64,000 nt of DNA from CAVSUZ01 sp963791885. Lineage in GTDB: Bacteria; Pseudomonadota; Alphaproteobacteria; Acetobacterales; Acetobacteraceae. Shown here one piece after another: positions 36,122 to 45,035 of this stretch. The first letter of the stretch is position 1, and each line of letters starts with the position of its first letter. The translations under genes were made by a program, and so were the position numbers. The stretch is taken from contig CAWBUL010000006.1 in assembly GCA_963791885.1 (NCBI GenBank), positions 496,001 to 560,000 of the forward strand, written 5' to 3'. The notes under the pieces are model-generated. The model was not told the origin of the DNA. It saw nothing but the letters and a program-made list of their open reading frames with translations, and made no database searches.

Positions 36122-36600
36122 TAAGCTTACTCGCGCGATGGCCCGGCTTCCGAGTGTCGTCCATGAGAGCTGAGTGGCCTAACCATAACGAACGTTTGCT
36201 TTACGCATTCTATTGCCAGAAAGCCGCCATTCTGCTTCCGTTAAGGGATTGCGGACGCCTGCCGAAGTCTGTCGGTGGTGCGCCGATGGCAGGCGTCCGA
36301 AAAGCCTCGAGGGAGGAAACCGCGGGGAGGTTCGCGATGGCGCTGGTGCAAGCCTATGGGGACATTTGAGGGTTGCGCCTGACGGATTTTCGATGTGGCG
36401 GATCGGTCTGAGCGTTCGGTGGTTGATGGGAAGCTGGTTCTGATCGATGGGCGAGCGAGCGCGATCCGGATTTTGTATCGATGGAACCGTGTTTTGGTGC
36501 TCAGGGTAGACCGGTGTCTTCCCCAGCCCGCCACTCTTCCTTTACCGGCGCGCCTGCAAGTTACCGCGGTAGCGGTTTAGTCCTTCGGCCAACTCTGGTC
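36122..36600. other. No gene recognised; contains a long inverted repeat
   Basis: Left flank of the IS21 element. Apart from the 12-bp inverted repeat listed separately, no coding or RNA signal was seen. Confidence 0.4.
36252..36299. repeat. Perfect 12-bp inverted repeat with 24-base loop
   Basis: CGGACGCCTGCC at 36252-36263 pairs exactly with GGCAGGCGTCCG at 36288-36299. No T-run follows, so it is not a typical terminator. It could be a recombination site, a transposon end pair or a structured RNA. Confidence 0.6.
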
Positions 36601-36672
36601 TGTTGATTTTCGCTGAGAACTGACCCGGGTTTTCCACCGAGAACTGACCCGGGTGAATTTATGGTTTGCGGG

Positions 36673-37464
36673 TCATACCGGGGTCAAGTTCTTGGCCTTT
36701 TCCTTTCGGCCCTTGTTGGCGGCCGAGCTGGCTTTGAAGCGGAAGCTGTCATTGCCGGTTTCCACGATGTGGCAGTGGTGGGTGAGGCGGTCGAGCATGG
36801 CGGTCGTCATCTTAGCGTCGCCGAACACGTCAGCCCATTCGCTGAAGCTCAGGTTCGTGGTGATGACCACAGAGGCCCGTTCGTAAAGCTTGCTCAGCAG
36901 GTGGAAAAGCAGCGCGCCGCCGGAGGGGCTGAACGGCAGATAGCCCAATTCATCGAGCATTACGAGGTCGCACCGCATCAGCCGATCCGCGATCTGACCC
37001 GATCGGCCCTGAGTTTTCTCCTGCTCCAGCGCATTGACCAGGTCGACGGTCCCGAAGAACCGAACCTTTTTGCGATGGTGTTCAACCGCCTGCACGCCAA
37101 GCGCCGTGGCGATGTGGGTCTTGCCGGTGCCCGGACCGCCGACGAGGACCACGTTGTCGGCGTTTTCGATGAACTCACACCGGTAAAGCTGGCGCACCAG
37201 GGCTTCATTGGTTTCGCTGGACGCAAAATCAAAACCGCTCAGATCCTTGTAGACGGGGAAGCGCGCCGCCTTCAGCTGGTAGGCAACCGATCGAACCTCG
37301 CGCTCGGCGGTTTCCGCCTTGAGCAGCTGTGAGAGAATGGGGACGGCCGAATTGAACGCTGGCGCGCCCTGCTCCATCAGCTCGCCCGCGGCTTGCGCCA
37401 TGCCAAACATCTTCAGGCCGCGCAGCATCACGACAATCGCCGCCCCGGCCGGATCATGACGCAT
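36673..37464 (-). CDS. istB: IS21 helper ATPase IstB
   Basis: 263-residue AAA+ helper starting MRHDPAGAAIVVMLRGLKMF (ATG 37464), overlapping the istA end by 11 bases as usual for IS21. Walker A VLVGGPGTGKTHIATALG, Walker B LVMLDELGYLPFSPSGGALL, sensor NLSFSEWADVFGDAKMTTAM and LDRLTHHCHIVETGNDSFRF are all present. Appears intact; it would activate IstA for target capture, but istA is broken here. Confidence 0.93.
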   Translation of the reverse strand: MRHDPAGAAIVVMLRGLKMFGMAQAAGELMEQGAPAFNSAVPILSQLLKAETAEREVRSVAYQLKAARFPVYKDLSGFDFASSETNEALVRQLYRCEFIENADNVVLVGGPGTGKTHIATALGVQAVEHHRKKVRFFGTVDLVNALEQEKTQGRSGQIADRLMRCDLVMLDELGYLPFSPSGGALLFHLLSKLYERASVVITTNLSFSEWADVFGDAKMTTAMLDRLTHHCHIVETGNDSFRFKASSAANKGRKEKAKNLTPV

Positions 37465-38669
37465 GGCGGGCCTCCTGTAGCTTCTCGCGCAGGGCATCGT
37501 AGCGTTCGACGTCGGCACGTGGCTCCCGGTCCAGGGCCAAGGCCTGCGGAGCCGCGATCATTGCTGTGGCCGTGGATTTGCCGTCGATCAGCCGGTGCAA
37601 CATGTTCAGCACGTGCGTCTTTGTCGGCGCTCCATCACTCAGCGCCAGTTCGACGGCACACAACACCGCATCTTCACCATGGTGCAGGACGAGGGCAAGA
37701 ATCTCCACCATCTCCCGGTCGCCTCCGGGCTGCTTGAGAAGGTGCTGTTGCAGCCGCTTGAACGCTTCCGGCAATTCGGCGAACGGCGCGCCATTACGCA
37801 GAGCTCCCGGCTTGCGCTGGATCACCGCGAGATAGTGGTGCCAATCATAGATGGTGCGGCCGGGCAGATGATGCGACCGCTCGATGAGCCGCGCGTGTTC
37901 GCAGATGACTTGCCCTTCGGCAACGACAACGACGCGGCCTGGATAAACCCTTAAGCTGACGCGATGATTGGCGAAGGACGCGGGCACGCTGTAGCGGTTG
38001 CGATCAAAGTGAACGAGGCAGGTGGGCGAAACGCGTTTGCCGTATTCAACAAAACCATCGAACGGTCTGCCAACGGCCATCAGGCATCCGACTTCACTTT
38101 GCCACGCATCGAATATCGAGCCTTGCTGGCTGCCGTGTGGAATCTCGCGCCATAGCGCTTGGCAGCGTTGTTCCAGCCAGTCGTTCAAGTCAGCCAGCGT
38201 CACAAAACGCGGCATGGTCTGCCACAGCCGATGACGCGCGTCCTGGACATTCTTCTCGATCTGACCCTTCTCCCAGCCTGAGGCCGGATTGCAAAAGTCA
38301 GCATCGAAAAGGTAGTGGCTGGCCATCGCGGCAAAGCGTGCATTGACCTGGCGCTTCTTGCCGACGCCAACTTGGTCAACAGCCGTTCTCATATTGTCGT
38401 AGATGCCGCGGCGCGGCACGCCGCCAAGCACCCGGAACGCATGATGATGCGCGTCGAACAGCATCTCGTGCGTCTGCAGCGGATAGGCCCGGACAATGAA
38501 GGTGCGGCTGTAGCAAAGCTTGAAGTGCGCAGCTTGCAGCTTGGTCCGTTCGCCGCCGATAACGGCCCACTCCTCGCTCCAGTCGAACTGGAAAGCTTCG
38601 CCCGGCTGGAAAATCAGCGGAACAAAGGCCCCGCGGCCGGTCGTCTGCTGCTCCCGCTGCCGATGCTCC

Positions 38670-40106
38670 GATGGTGTCCCAACACGTGGTGTAGGAGCAG
38701 AACTCCTTGGCGGGTTGGACCGCCGTGTCAGGCTGCGATGAGAGGCAGACTGACGCTGAGATCATGGCCCAGTGGAGCGATGGTTTCCAGGGTCATATAG
38801 CGGGCACGCTGAACGGCCCATTCATCATTCTGTTCGAGTAGCAGTGCACCAACCAGCCGGGTAACAGCGGCTTCGTTCGGGAAGATACCCACCACCTCGC
38901 TGCGCCGCTTGATCTCCCCATTGAGGCGTTCGAGCGGATTGGTGCTGTGTATCTTGGTGCGGTGCTGTGCCGGAAAGCCCATGTAGGCCAGGACATCAGC
39001 TTCGGCATGGTCCATCAGGGCGGCGAGCTTGCTGATGCGTGGCCTGGCTTGATCGGCGACCTGTCGCCACTGCTTGCGAGCGGCCTCAGCATCATCCTGG
39101 GCAAACGCCGTGCCGATCCACGCCGAGACGATCCGTCGCTGCGTCTTTCCGGCATGCGCCAAGGCATTGCGCATGAAGTGCACGCGACAGCGCTGCCAGG
39201 TCGCGCCAAGCACTTTGGCAATCGCTGCTTTCAGGCCTTCATGCGCGTCGGAGATGACCAGCTTGACGCCGCGTAGGCCGCGGCGCGTGAGCGAGCGCAG
39301 GAACTCGGTCCAGAACGGCTCGGCTTCGCTGTTGCCGATGGTCATGCCCAGCACCTCGCGACGGCCGTCCGTGTTGACCGCCATGGCGACAATCACGGCC
39401 ACCGAGACGATATGATGATCACGCCGGGCTTTGACATAGGTGGCATCCAGCCACAGATACGGCCACTCGCCTTCGATCGGACGGTGCAGGAACGTCTGCA
39501 CCCGCTCGTCGATCTCGGCACAGAGCCGCGACACTTGGCTTTTGCTGATGCCCTCCAGCCCCATCGCCTTGACCAGCTCGTCCACCGAGCGGGTTGAGAT
39601 GCCCTGGACGTAGGACTTCTTGGATCACCGCGGTTAGCGCCTTCTCCGCCATCCGGCGCGGCTCCAGAAAGCCGGGAAAGTAGCTGCCGCGGCGTAGCTT
39701 CGGTATGCGCAGCTCCACGGTCCCAGCACGTGTCTGCCAGTCGCGATCCCGGTAGCCGTTGCGCAGGTTGGTCCGATTCTCGCTGCGCTCGCCGTGGCCA
39801 GCACCGCACAGAGTCTCGGTCTCCAGTTCCATCAGACGCTGCGCGGCGAAGCCGATCATCTCGCGCAGCAGTGTCGCGTCCGAACCCTTCTCCATCAGCT
39901 CGCGAAGGGTGATCATGTCGTCGGTCATCGGGGTTGGCCTCCAAGGTCCGAGTTGCGTGTTGCAACCCAACCCTACCCAGGAGCACCACGGTGACCACCG
40001 CTGTGGATAAGTGGCCTGCCTACTCCAAACTCTTGGCGGTACTCTTGGCGGTCGCTCCGGCAGGCCACTTACCCACAGCTCCTACACCACGAACTGGGAC
40101 ACGACC
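38670..40106 (-). mobile_element. IS256-family element, copy 2, GATGCTCC duplication
   Basis: 1,437 bp, opposite in orientation to copies 1 and 3. The 8-bp target duplication GATGCTCC is at 38662-38669 and 40107-40114 and defines the exact ends (GATGGTGTCCCAACACGTGG and GGTCGTGTCCCAGTTCGTGG inward). Sequence is nearly identical to copy 1. Confidence 0.95.
38728..39928 (-). pseudogene. IS256 transposase with one-base insertion
   Basis: Same protein as the 25301-26500 transposase, but copy 2 reads GGACTTCTTGG where copy 1 reads GGACTCTTGG (plus-strand positions near 39613-39623). The extra T shifts the frame after ALTAVIQE; the catalytic part from MDELVKAMGLEG onward is open in the other frame. 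Start ATG would be at 39928. Inactive unless frameshifted. Confidence 0.9.
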
Positions 40107-40614
40107 GATGCTCCTTCCAGGTGCGGGCGAACGCCGCAACACGGCCGTATGAACCTTCAAACCCGAGGGCGGCCAGATCCGCATGCAACCGCTTGATCGT
40201 CCGCCTCTGCTTGCGCGGCCTGCCGCTCTCTAGCTTTAGCCAGGCCGACAGTTTCTCGGCGAACGCGTCCAGCTTGCTGGGCCGCTCCGGCACCTTGAAG
40301 GCCGGTTCCACCACGTCGCCCCGCAAGTATTTGCGGATGGTGTTCCGCGATAGCCCAGTCCTGCGGGCGATCTCCCGTATCGAAAGCTGGTCTCGAAGCG
40401 CCCAGCGACGGATCACGCTCAGTAACTCCATGCTTATCACTCCCGTGGACCCCGCTGAAAACAGCCGGGGCGAGGTCAAAACATGGGTCAATTCTCAGTG
40501 GAAATTTGCCACCTGGTGGGTCAGTTCTCGATGAAACTCAACACCCCCGGCGAAGGGAGGTCGTCGCGCGGGCGCCCGCCCCTCGGGGAAAGCGGATTAT
40601 GATGGGTCATGAAC

Positions 40615-40631
40615 AGTATATAGGATATACT
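40615..40631. promoter_or_regulatory. AT-rich inverted repeat, candidate operator
   Basis: AGTATAT-AGG-ATATACT is a perfect 7-bp inverted repeat in an AT-rich island of about 40 bases within GC-rich DNA. Such islands may be operators or unwinding elements; no adjacent gene start was identified. Confidence 0.35.
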
Positions 40632-41126
40632 AAATGGTTAGTGGAAGACCTGCCAGCGCTTGCTCTCGCGCCAGCGGCTATTGGCCAGCATCAGCCTGCC
40701 GGGAATGTGGGCGTAGGGCGCAGCAAGACCGCGGGAGATGCGTCGCCTGAGCATCTGCGTCCTACTCCCCGCGGGCAAGATCAGGATTTCCAATCGCCGC
40801 TCCCGTGACGTGGAAGCAGGTCGAGAATGGCTTCCGGCCCGACGCGTTTAGCCTGAATAGTCTGCCCCACCCGTCACCTGGTTCGAGGCAGCCAAGGCGT
40901 TACCACGCTCGACGGCCGGGCGTTACGAGGTCGGCTAAGACACGGACCCTCTGACGCGGCGAAAATGATGTTCAAGCCAACAGATCCTCGACGCCACCGC
41001 AGTGCTGATACTGACGGTGCAGGTCCCGGCACGGTACGTCCGGATGTGCCCGGAAGCGGAACAGCCGCCTCGGAGTACGCTACGACAACCAAGCAGACGT
41101 TCGTTGTAGGTTCGCCTACGGCTATC

Positions 41127-41264
41127 GCCCAGCTTCGGTTTTGTGGTTTGTCCATGCTATCGTCCAAGGCTCGCCCAGCCGCGCCCAGCTTCGCCCAGCT
41201 TCTGCTGGGCGAGCAATCGCCCAATCGCCCAAGCGCATATAGATGCGCTGGGCACTGGGCGAGC
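41127..41264. repeat. Iteron-like GCCCA cluster, candidate oriV
   Basis: The core GCCCA appears nine times in about 140 bases: direct CGCCCAG copies at 41127, 41172, 41182 and 41192 (the last three exactly 10 bases apart), CGCCCAA copies at 41218 and 41226, and inverted TGGGC copies at 41206, 41249 and 41256. An inverted repeat AGCGCAT/ATGCGCT (41232-41238 and 41243-41249) lies inside. Repeats with helical-turn spacing beside a replication-type gene are typical of plasmid origins. Function is inference. Confidence 0.55.
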
Positions 41265-41345
41265 TTCTGAAGCACACAGATCTCGGCGTGGCTCCGTTCA
41301 GAGCGAAGTCGCGCGTGAGCGGGTGCCTCAGGGGATCGGTCCTCG

Positions 41346-43421
41346 CTAGCGCCGATCGGCGTTCGGCGGTTCACCGCCACAGCCTTTGAGATCCACGACC
41401 TGCTCGCCCTCGATGGCGATGAACTTCGCGGCAATCAGGTCGGCTTTGGCGCGGCGGAAACCCTTGAATCGGGTATCGCGCTGCTCGGCTGTTTCGTGCT
41501 CCGGAGCTTTCTCGATCAACCCACGGTGCAGGCATTCAGACTGCCAGCCCTTAATCGCGCAGCGGCCAGGAGTAGCCGCACTCATCCTGATGGCAGCCAT
41601 CAAGGCATGGTAGAATGGGAGCCGGGACGGTGAGACCTTCCCGAAGCCCCTCCCGCTGCTCTCGGCCGTCTCTGAGGTCCAACGATCTTCGTGCAATCGG
41701 ATGATGCGGCTTTCGAAATTCTGCCAGTTCTCTTGCGTTCGGCGCCGGCATTTGCCGTGCGGCGGCTCGAATGAGAGGCAAAAAGCTGACGCTCCGCGTT
41801 GGGGGCAATCCTGCTTTACTGGCGTCATGATGCCGACCGCGTCAAAGCGCCAGGACTTGGTGGAGGTACCGTATTGTTTATCACCGGCATGGCCCGTGTG
41901 ATCGAGCCATATTTGCGCGATCTGTCGGCGTGAAAGGCTGGCAACGAGCGGGTTCGCACCCGTCCACGCTTCCTCCTCCTTCTGGACGCCCTCCAGCAGC
42001 GACATGACGTTGTCTAGGACCAAGACATCCACGCCGCCGATCAGGTCGATTAACGTAAGCACCCATTTATGCCCCGCTTCCATATTCAGCGGCTGGAAGG
42101 CACCGAGGCCAGGAAAGCGGGTCGCAATTTCCTCCTCGAGATCTCGGGCAAAGATCGTGAGCCGGCCACCCAGGTCGGGGAGTCCGGCCCGACGCAAAGC
42201 ATCCCGCAGTCGCTGTCGGATTAGGGGGCCCGGCATCTCACCGTCTATGTAGAGAACGCGGCATGGCCGACCTGCCTTCCAGTGAAGGAAGGGGGAGCCG
42301 CTGGCCATGGCTACAGCAAGAGCAAACCCCAGCAGCGTTTTGCCGAGTCCCGTTCTCCCCACGATGAACATTCGCACACCGGCCACGACGAGTTCGCCCA
42401 GGAGAGGCTCAGCCTCAGAGAAATCCCGCTTGAGCCATTCCTCGGCAGTAAGAAAGGCAGGAAGGTTAGTTTCGCGGCGGTCCTCGGCGGGCAGATGAGC
42501 GCGCAACCATGCCTCAGGGTCCTCAGGATAGATATCGGCCGCATCACCTCCAGGTGGCAGATCCTTGACCCGCAAGACGCGGACCTGCGGAAGCATCTTG
42601 CGCAAGTCGGCTGCTGCACTGTGACCCTCGACATCGTTGTCTGGCCAGACAAGGACGTCACGTTCGGCAAGCGGCGACACGTCAGCATATTGAGCTGCTT
42701 TTGCCCCACCACACCAAGAAACGCAGGCAAACTCTGGGAATATCATCTGCGCGGCATTGGCTGCCTTCTCACCCTCGCAGAGCAGCACCGTGGCGTCGGG
42801 CAACATCGTCAGACGGTTGAGACCATATAGCGGTTTGGGAATCGGGGGGTGCTTGCTGTGCCAACCCTTCTCGCCGTTCAACACGCCGTAGACGAGAGGA
42901 TGGAACTGCTTTCGTTTGCCGCCGGTTGCTTCGCGACGGCGAACATAGAAAAGCAATCGATCATCAAGGTCGCAGTATTCGTAGGTGATGTCGTAGCCAT
43001 CGAAGTGGCTCGGGGCGGGCTTCGGTACGTTCGCCGGCGGCGGAATGGTCGGCTGCCAATCCTCGTGATCCGGCACGGCATGACGATTGTACCTAGTTTT
43101 ACCATTCGATTTCCCTGCTCTGCTCGTTGCGTCAATGCCGAGCATTCTTCCTAGTTCTCGAGCGGCCCGGATGCGATCGCCGCGATAAGTGGTAGCGGCG
43201 AGCAGGTCGATTATATCGTGTCCTGCGACCCCTTCAGCGAAGTCCGCCCATTTTCCCGTCGTCAGATTTATACTGAGCGACTCGCCGGGACGCCCTTGTA
43301 GGTCGCCGATCTTGAACTCGCGTCCGACGATACGCCCGTGCGGAAACCAATCCCGCAACAGCCGATCGGCTTGAGCGAACGCAGCAACGCGGATCGCCTC
43401 GAACGGAATTGCCCTACTCAC
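41346..43421 (-). CDS. Toprim primase / RepA-like helicase fusion
   Basis: Predicted 691-residue replication protein. GTG 43421 is chosen (MSRAIPFEAIRVAAFAQADR) with AGGTGG upstream and overlap with the preceding gene. Residues about 1-110 form a CHC2-like/DUF3987-type N-terminal region (FKIGDLQGRPGESLSINLTT, then GKWADFAEG). A toprim domain follows: VLLCEGEKAANAAQ and the acidic VLVWPDNDVEG. The C-terminal part is a RecA-like AAA ATPase with Walker A IVGRTGLGKTLLGFALA, LYIDGEMPGPLIRQRL and Walker B VDVLVLDNVMSLLEG, and a tail HTH-like region. It resembles replication proteins of phage-like satellites and plasmids. With the iteron cluster beyond its 3' end it is the best candidate initiator/helicase in the window. 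Confidence 0.85.
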   Translation of the reverse strand: MSRAIPFEAIRVAAFAQADRLLRDWFPHGRIVGREFKIGDLQGRPGESLSINLTTGKWADFAEGVAGHDIIDLLAATTYRGDRIRAARELGRMLGIDATSRAGKSNGKTRYNRHAVPDHEDWQPTIPPPANVPKPAPSHFDGYDITYEYCDLDDRLLFYVRRREATGGKRKQFHPLVYGVLNGEKGWHSKHPPIPKPLYGLNRLTMLPDATVLLCEGEKAANAAQMIFPEFACVSWCGGAKAAQYADVSPLAERDVLVWPDNDVEGHSAAADLRKMLPQVRVLRVKDLPPGGDAADIYPEDPEAWLRAHLPAEDRRETNLPAFLTAEEWLKRDFSEAEPLLGELVVAGVRMFIVGRTGLGKTLLGFALAVAMASGSPFLHWKAGRPCRVLYIDGEMPGPLIRQRLRDALRRAGLPDLGGRLTIFARDLEEEIATRFPGLGAFQPLNMEAGHKWVLTLIDLIGGVDVLVLDNVMSLLEGVQKEEEAWTGANPLVASLSRRQIAQIWLDHTGHAGDKQYGTSTKSWRFDAVGIMTPVKQDCPQRGASAFCLSFEPPHGKCRRRTQENWQNFESRIIRLHEDRWTSETAESSGRGFGKVSPSRLPFYHALMAAIRMSAATPGRCAIKGWQSECLHRGLIEKAPEHETAEQRDTRFKGFRRAKADLIAAKFIAIEGEQVVDLKGCGGEPPNADRR

Positions 43422-43854
43422 GTGGCCACCTGTCGGCGGCCGTAGGCTTCCTCGGGCTTGGCACCGAGGTCGAGCACGTCGATGCGACGGGGAACGCCAG
43501 TAGCGACCCTGGCGAGCGGGCCCGGATACCAGGCCAAAGCTTCGTGATCTTTTCTGGATCACTGGAGGTTTCGGCGAATCCATGCGGGGGTGTGGGGCGC
43601 TTATTCGCAACAATCGGGAAGATAGCCCGATGGCGGTTCCGCGCAGCATTTTGGGCGGTGCTCAACACCTCGGTCCCGGACCTTCCGGGATCACGTGCCG
43701 AACGGATTGACGAGTTTCCCGGTGCCGATGCGGCTGTTGCAGCAAGCCATGGTTGCAGGCGCGAGGCCGATGCTGTAGGAACACTTACTTCGCTGGGCAG
43801 CGATTCGTCGAAGCGTCCCGGAGAGACCGGCCCCGGTCTCCCGGGGCGTACCAT
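43414..43854 (-). CDS. Pro/Ser-rich hypothetical protein in primase operon
   Basis: 146-residue frame starting MVRPGRPGPVSPGRFDESLP at ATG 43854, one base after the stop of the HTH gene, and ending at 43414, overlapping the primase start by 8 bases. The composition is Pro/Ser/Arg-rich with no predicted fold (KLWPGIRARSPGSLLAFPVA). Tight spacing on both sides supports translation, but the sequence alone would not; it might only act as a coupling frame. Confidence 0.5.
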   Translation of the reverse strand: MVRPGRPGPVSPGRFDESLPSEVSVPTASASRLQPWLAATAASAPGNSSIRSARDPGRSGTEVLSTAQNAARNRHRAIFPIVANKRPTPPHGFAETSSDPEKITKLWPGIRARSPGSLLAFPVASTCSTSVPSPRKPTAADRWPRE

Positions 43855-43855
43855 C

Positions 43856-44062
43856 TTAATCGGGATCCTGAAGGAGCCTGCGGAGCGAGTCCGCTGGCAC
43901 CAGAGTGCGGCCGCCAATCCGTACCAGCTTTAACCTACCCTGGGCGGCCAGTTCATAAAGTTTTGTCCTACCCACGCCCAAGGCCCGGGACGCATCGTTG
44001 ATTCGATAGGCCAGAGGCTCAGGGGTTTTAGTCTCTACTGGATTCTGTGCACGGCCGTGCAT
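43856..44062 (-). CDS. Excisionase/AlpA-like HTH protein
   Basis: 68-residue protein with GAGGAG eight bases before ATG 44062. The core PLAYRINDASRALGVGRTKL then YELAAQGRLKLVRIGGRTLV is the MerR-like winged helix of the HTH_17/excisionase family, ending PADSLRRLLQD. It heads the three-gene operon with the Pro-rich protein and the primase-helicase, so it may regulate replication or act as an excision factor; no integrase is present in the window. Confidence 0.88.
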   Translation of the reverse strand: MHGRAQNPVETKTPEPLAYRINDASRALGVGRTKLYELAAQGRLKLVRIGGRTLVPADSLRRLLQDPD

Positions 44063-44745
44063 GCCGAAGTCTCCTCAACCTGTGGAACGGGAGATCCGGC
44101 CGGCGGCCTTGCGCCAACCCATAATGGCCTGCGGACAACGCGCTGGCCCGACAACTCAGTGCCTCGCAAACGGAATTCCGTGCGGCTCGCTGGTCGACAA
44201 CTGCGGCCATACACGATCAATTCCGATTTCGGCAAGCTTTTCGTTCGGCGAACCCAAGTTCTGCAAAGAGAGAGTCAGGCCCTCTCCTACTCGGGGGCGC
44301 TCAAGCCGCTACGTCGTGGCGAATCCATTTTGCCACTGCCAGGGTGAGATGACCTTGGGGATGGCTCATGGGAAGGGCCGCAAACAGGGCCACAAACGGC
44401 TGTTTGTGCTCATCCGCGGCGGATGACGTATCCGCCTCGGTGCGTCCGAGCGTAGCGGAAGCCGCGCCAGCGCCATGAGCGAAGCGGCTGCACCCATCCC
44501 AACTCCTGCCGATCTCGCCCGGGAACTTGTCGCGCTCGCTGCCGTGGCGCGGGCAATCCGCTGTGCTTCACCATGACGGGCGTTTTCGCTTGCCCAGATG
44601 CGCCAACTACGGGCATATTACCCGCTATAGTTGCAGGTCCTTGCTGAGGCGTCCACCTTTGGCGGCCGCACCTCTTTTTGTTGGCCATACATCTTGATAC
44701 GTCACGGGCCGTCGGCTCAAAAACGGTCGCGAATCCATTGCCGAA
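44063..44745. other. No gene recognised upstream of excisionase-like gene
   Basis: About 680 bases. Must contain the promoter of the 44062 gene. A short inverted motif CGGGCATATTACCCG near 44614-44628 may be an operator. No tRNA-like attachment site was seen. Confidence 0.4.
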
Positions 44746-45035
44746 TTGAACAGCTTGGAACAGCACGCACACTGCGAGATATGGCTACCGGACAGATTGG
44801 ACCTGTGTCGCCTACGGGACCTCTGCTCTTTGTGGCCGCACGACGCCAGGCATTTGAGGATAAGGCTGCATCCGCATCAATGGGTCGAACCCGCCGGCTT
44901 GGTCGGCCTTGGCTGCTTAATCGAAGGTGCGCGAATAAAGGGTGTCGAAGTCTCGCTGGACCATCTAGATTGCCAGACTGTCGGATACTGGGAACGAATG
45001 GGGTTCTTCCGGGAAGTTGGCTTAGACGGGCCCCC
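44746..45035 (+). pseudogene. 5' part of an STAS/ATP-binding-like protein cut by IS256
   Basis: From TTG 44746: NSLEQHAHCEIWLPDRLDLC, RLRDLCSLWPHDARHLRIRL, WVEPAGLVGLGCLIEGARIK and DCQTVGYWERMGFFREVGLD. This resembles the N-terminal STAS-like portion of proteins that continue into a HATPase domain (recalled pattern). The frame enters IS256 copy 3 at 45036 and stops shortly after, so the ATP-binding half is lost. Confidence 0.55.

Larger units (their letters stand above)
37454..40431 (-). pseudogene. istA: IS21 transposase IstA interrupted by IS256 copy 2
   Basis: The N-terminal part starts at ATG 40431 (MELLSVIRRWALRDQLSIRE) with the HTH RTGLSRNTIRKYLRGD and runs to FARTWKEH at the insertion. 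Removing IS256 and one GATGCTCC rejoins it in frame to RQREQQTTGRGAFVPLIFQP and the catalytic core: GEAFQFDWSEEWAVIGG, the NMRTAVDQVGVGKKRQVN region, CNPASGWEKGQIEKNVQDAR with the acidic residue. The C terminus ends EKLQEARHAS at 37454. The gene is complete apart from the insertion. Confidence 0.92.
36601..40543 (-). mobile_element. IS21-family element carrying IS256 copy 2
   Basis: Ends TGTTGATTTTCGCTGAGAAC (36601) and, inward from 40543, TGTTGAGTTTCATCGAGAAC; the internal copy GAGAACTGACCCGGG near 36640 is the multiple terminal repeat usual in IS21. istA and istB are on the minus strand. Flanking bases (GGTC left, CCCC right) do not match, so no target duplication was seen. Without the 1,437-bp IS256 and one 8-bp duplication the element would be about 2.5 kb, normal for IS21. 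Confidence 0.9.
40544..41345. other. 800 bases without genes; candidate origin region
   Basis: No convincing coding frame. The region holds an AT-rich inverted repeat near 40615 and a dense GCCCA iteron-like cluster at 41127-41264 just past the 3' end of the primase-helicase gene. Confidence 0.5.

Noticed and set aside
36000..36130. Short frame DPYKLTERIIDLAMTGANQL before a TAG
   Set aside because: Protein-like but only about 30 residues with no start or family; too little to call more than a possible remnant.
44600..44640. CGGGCATATTACCCG inverted motif as a promoter operator
   Set aside because: Short and without a gene start in a suitable position; left as a note only.
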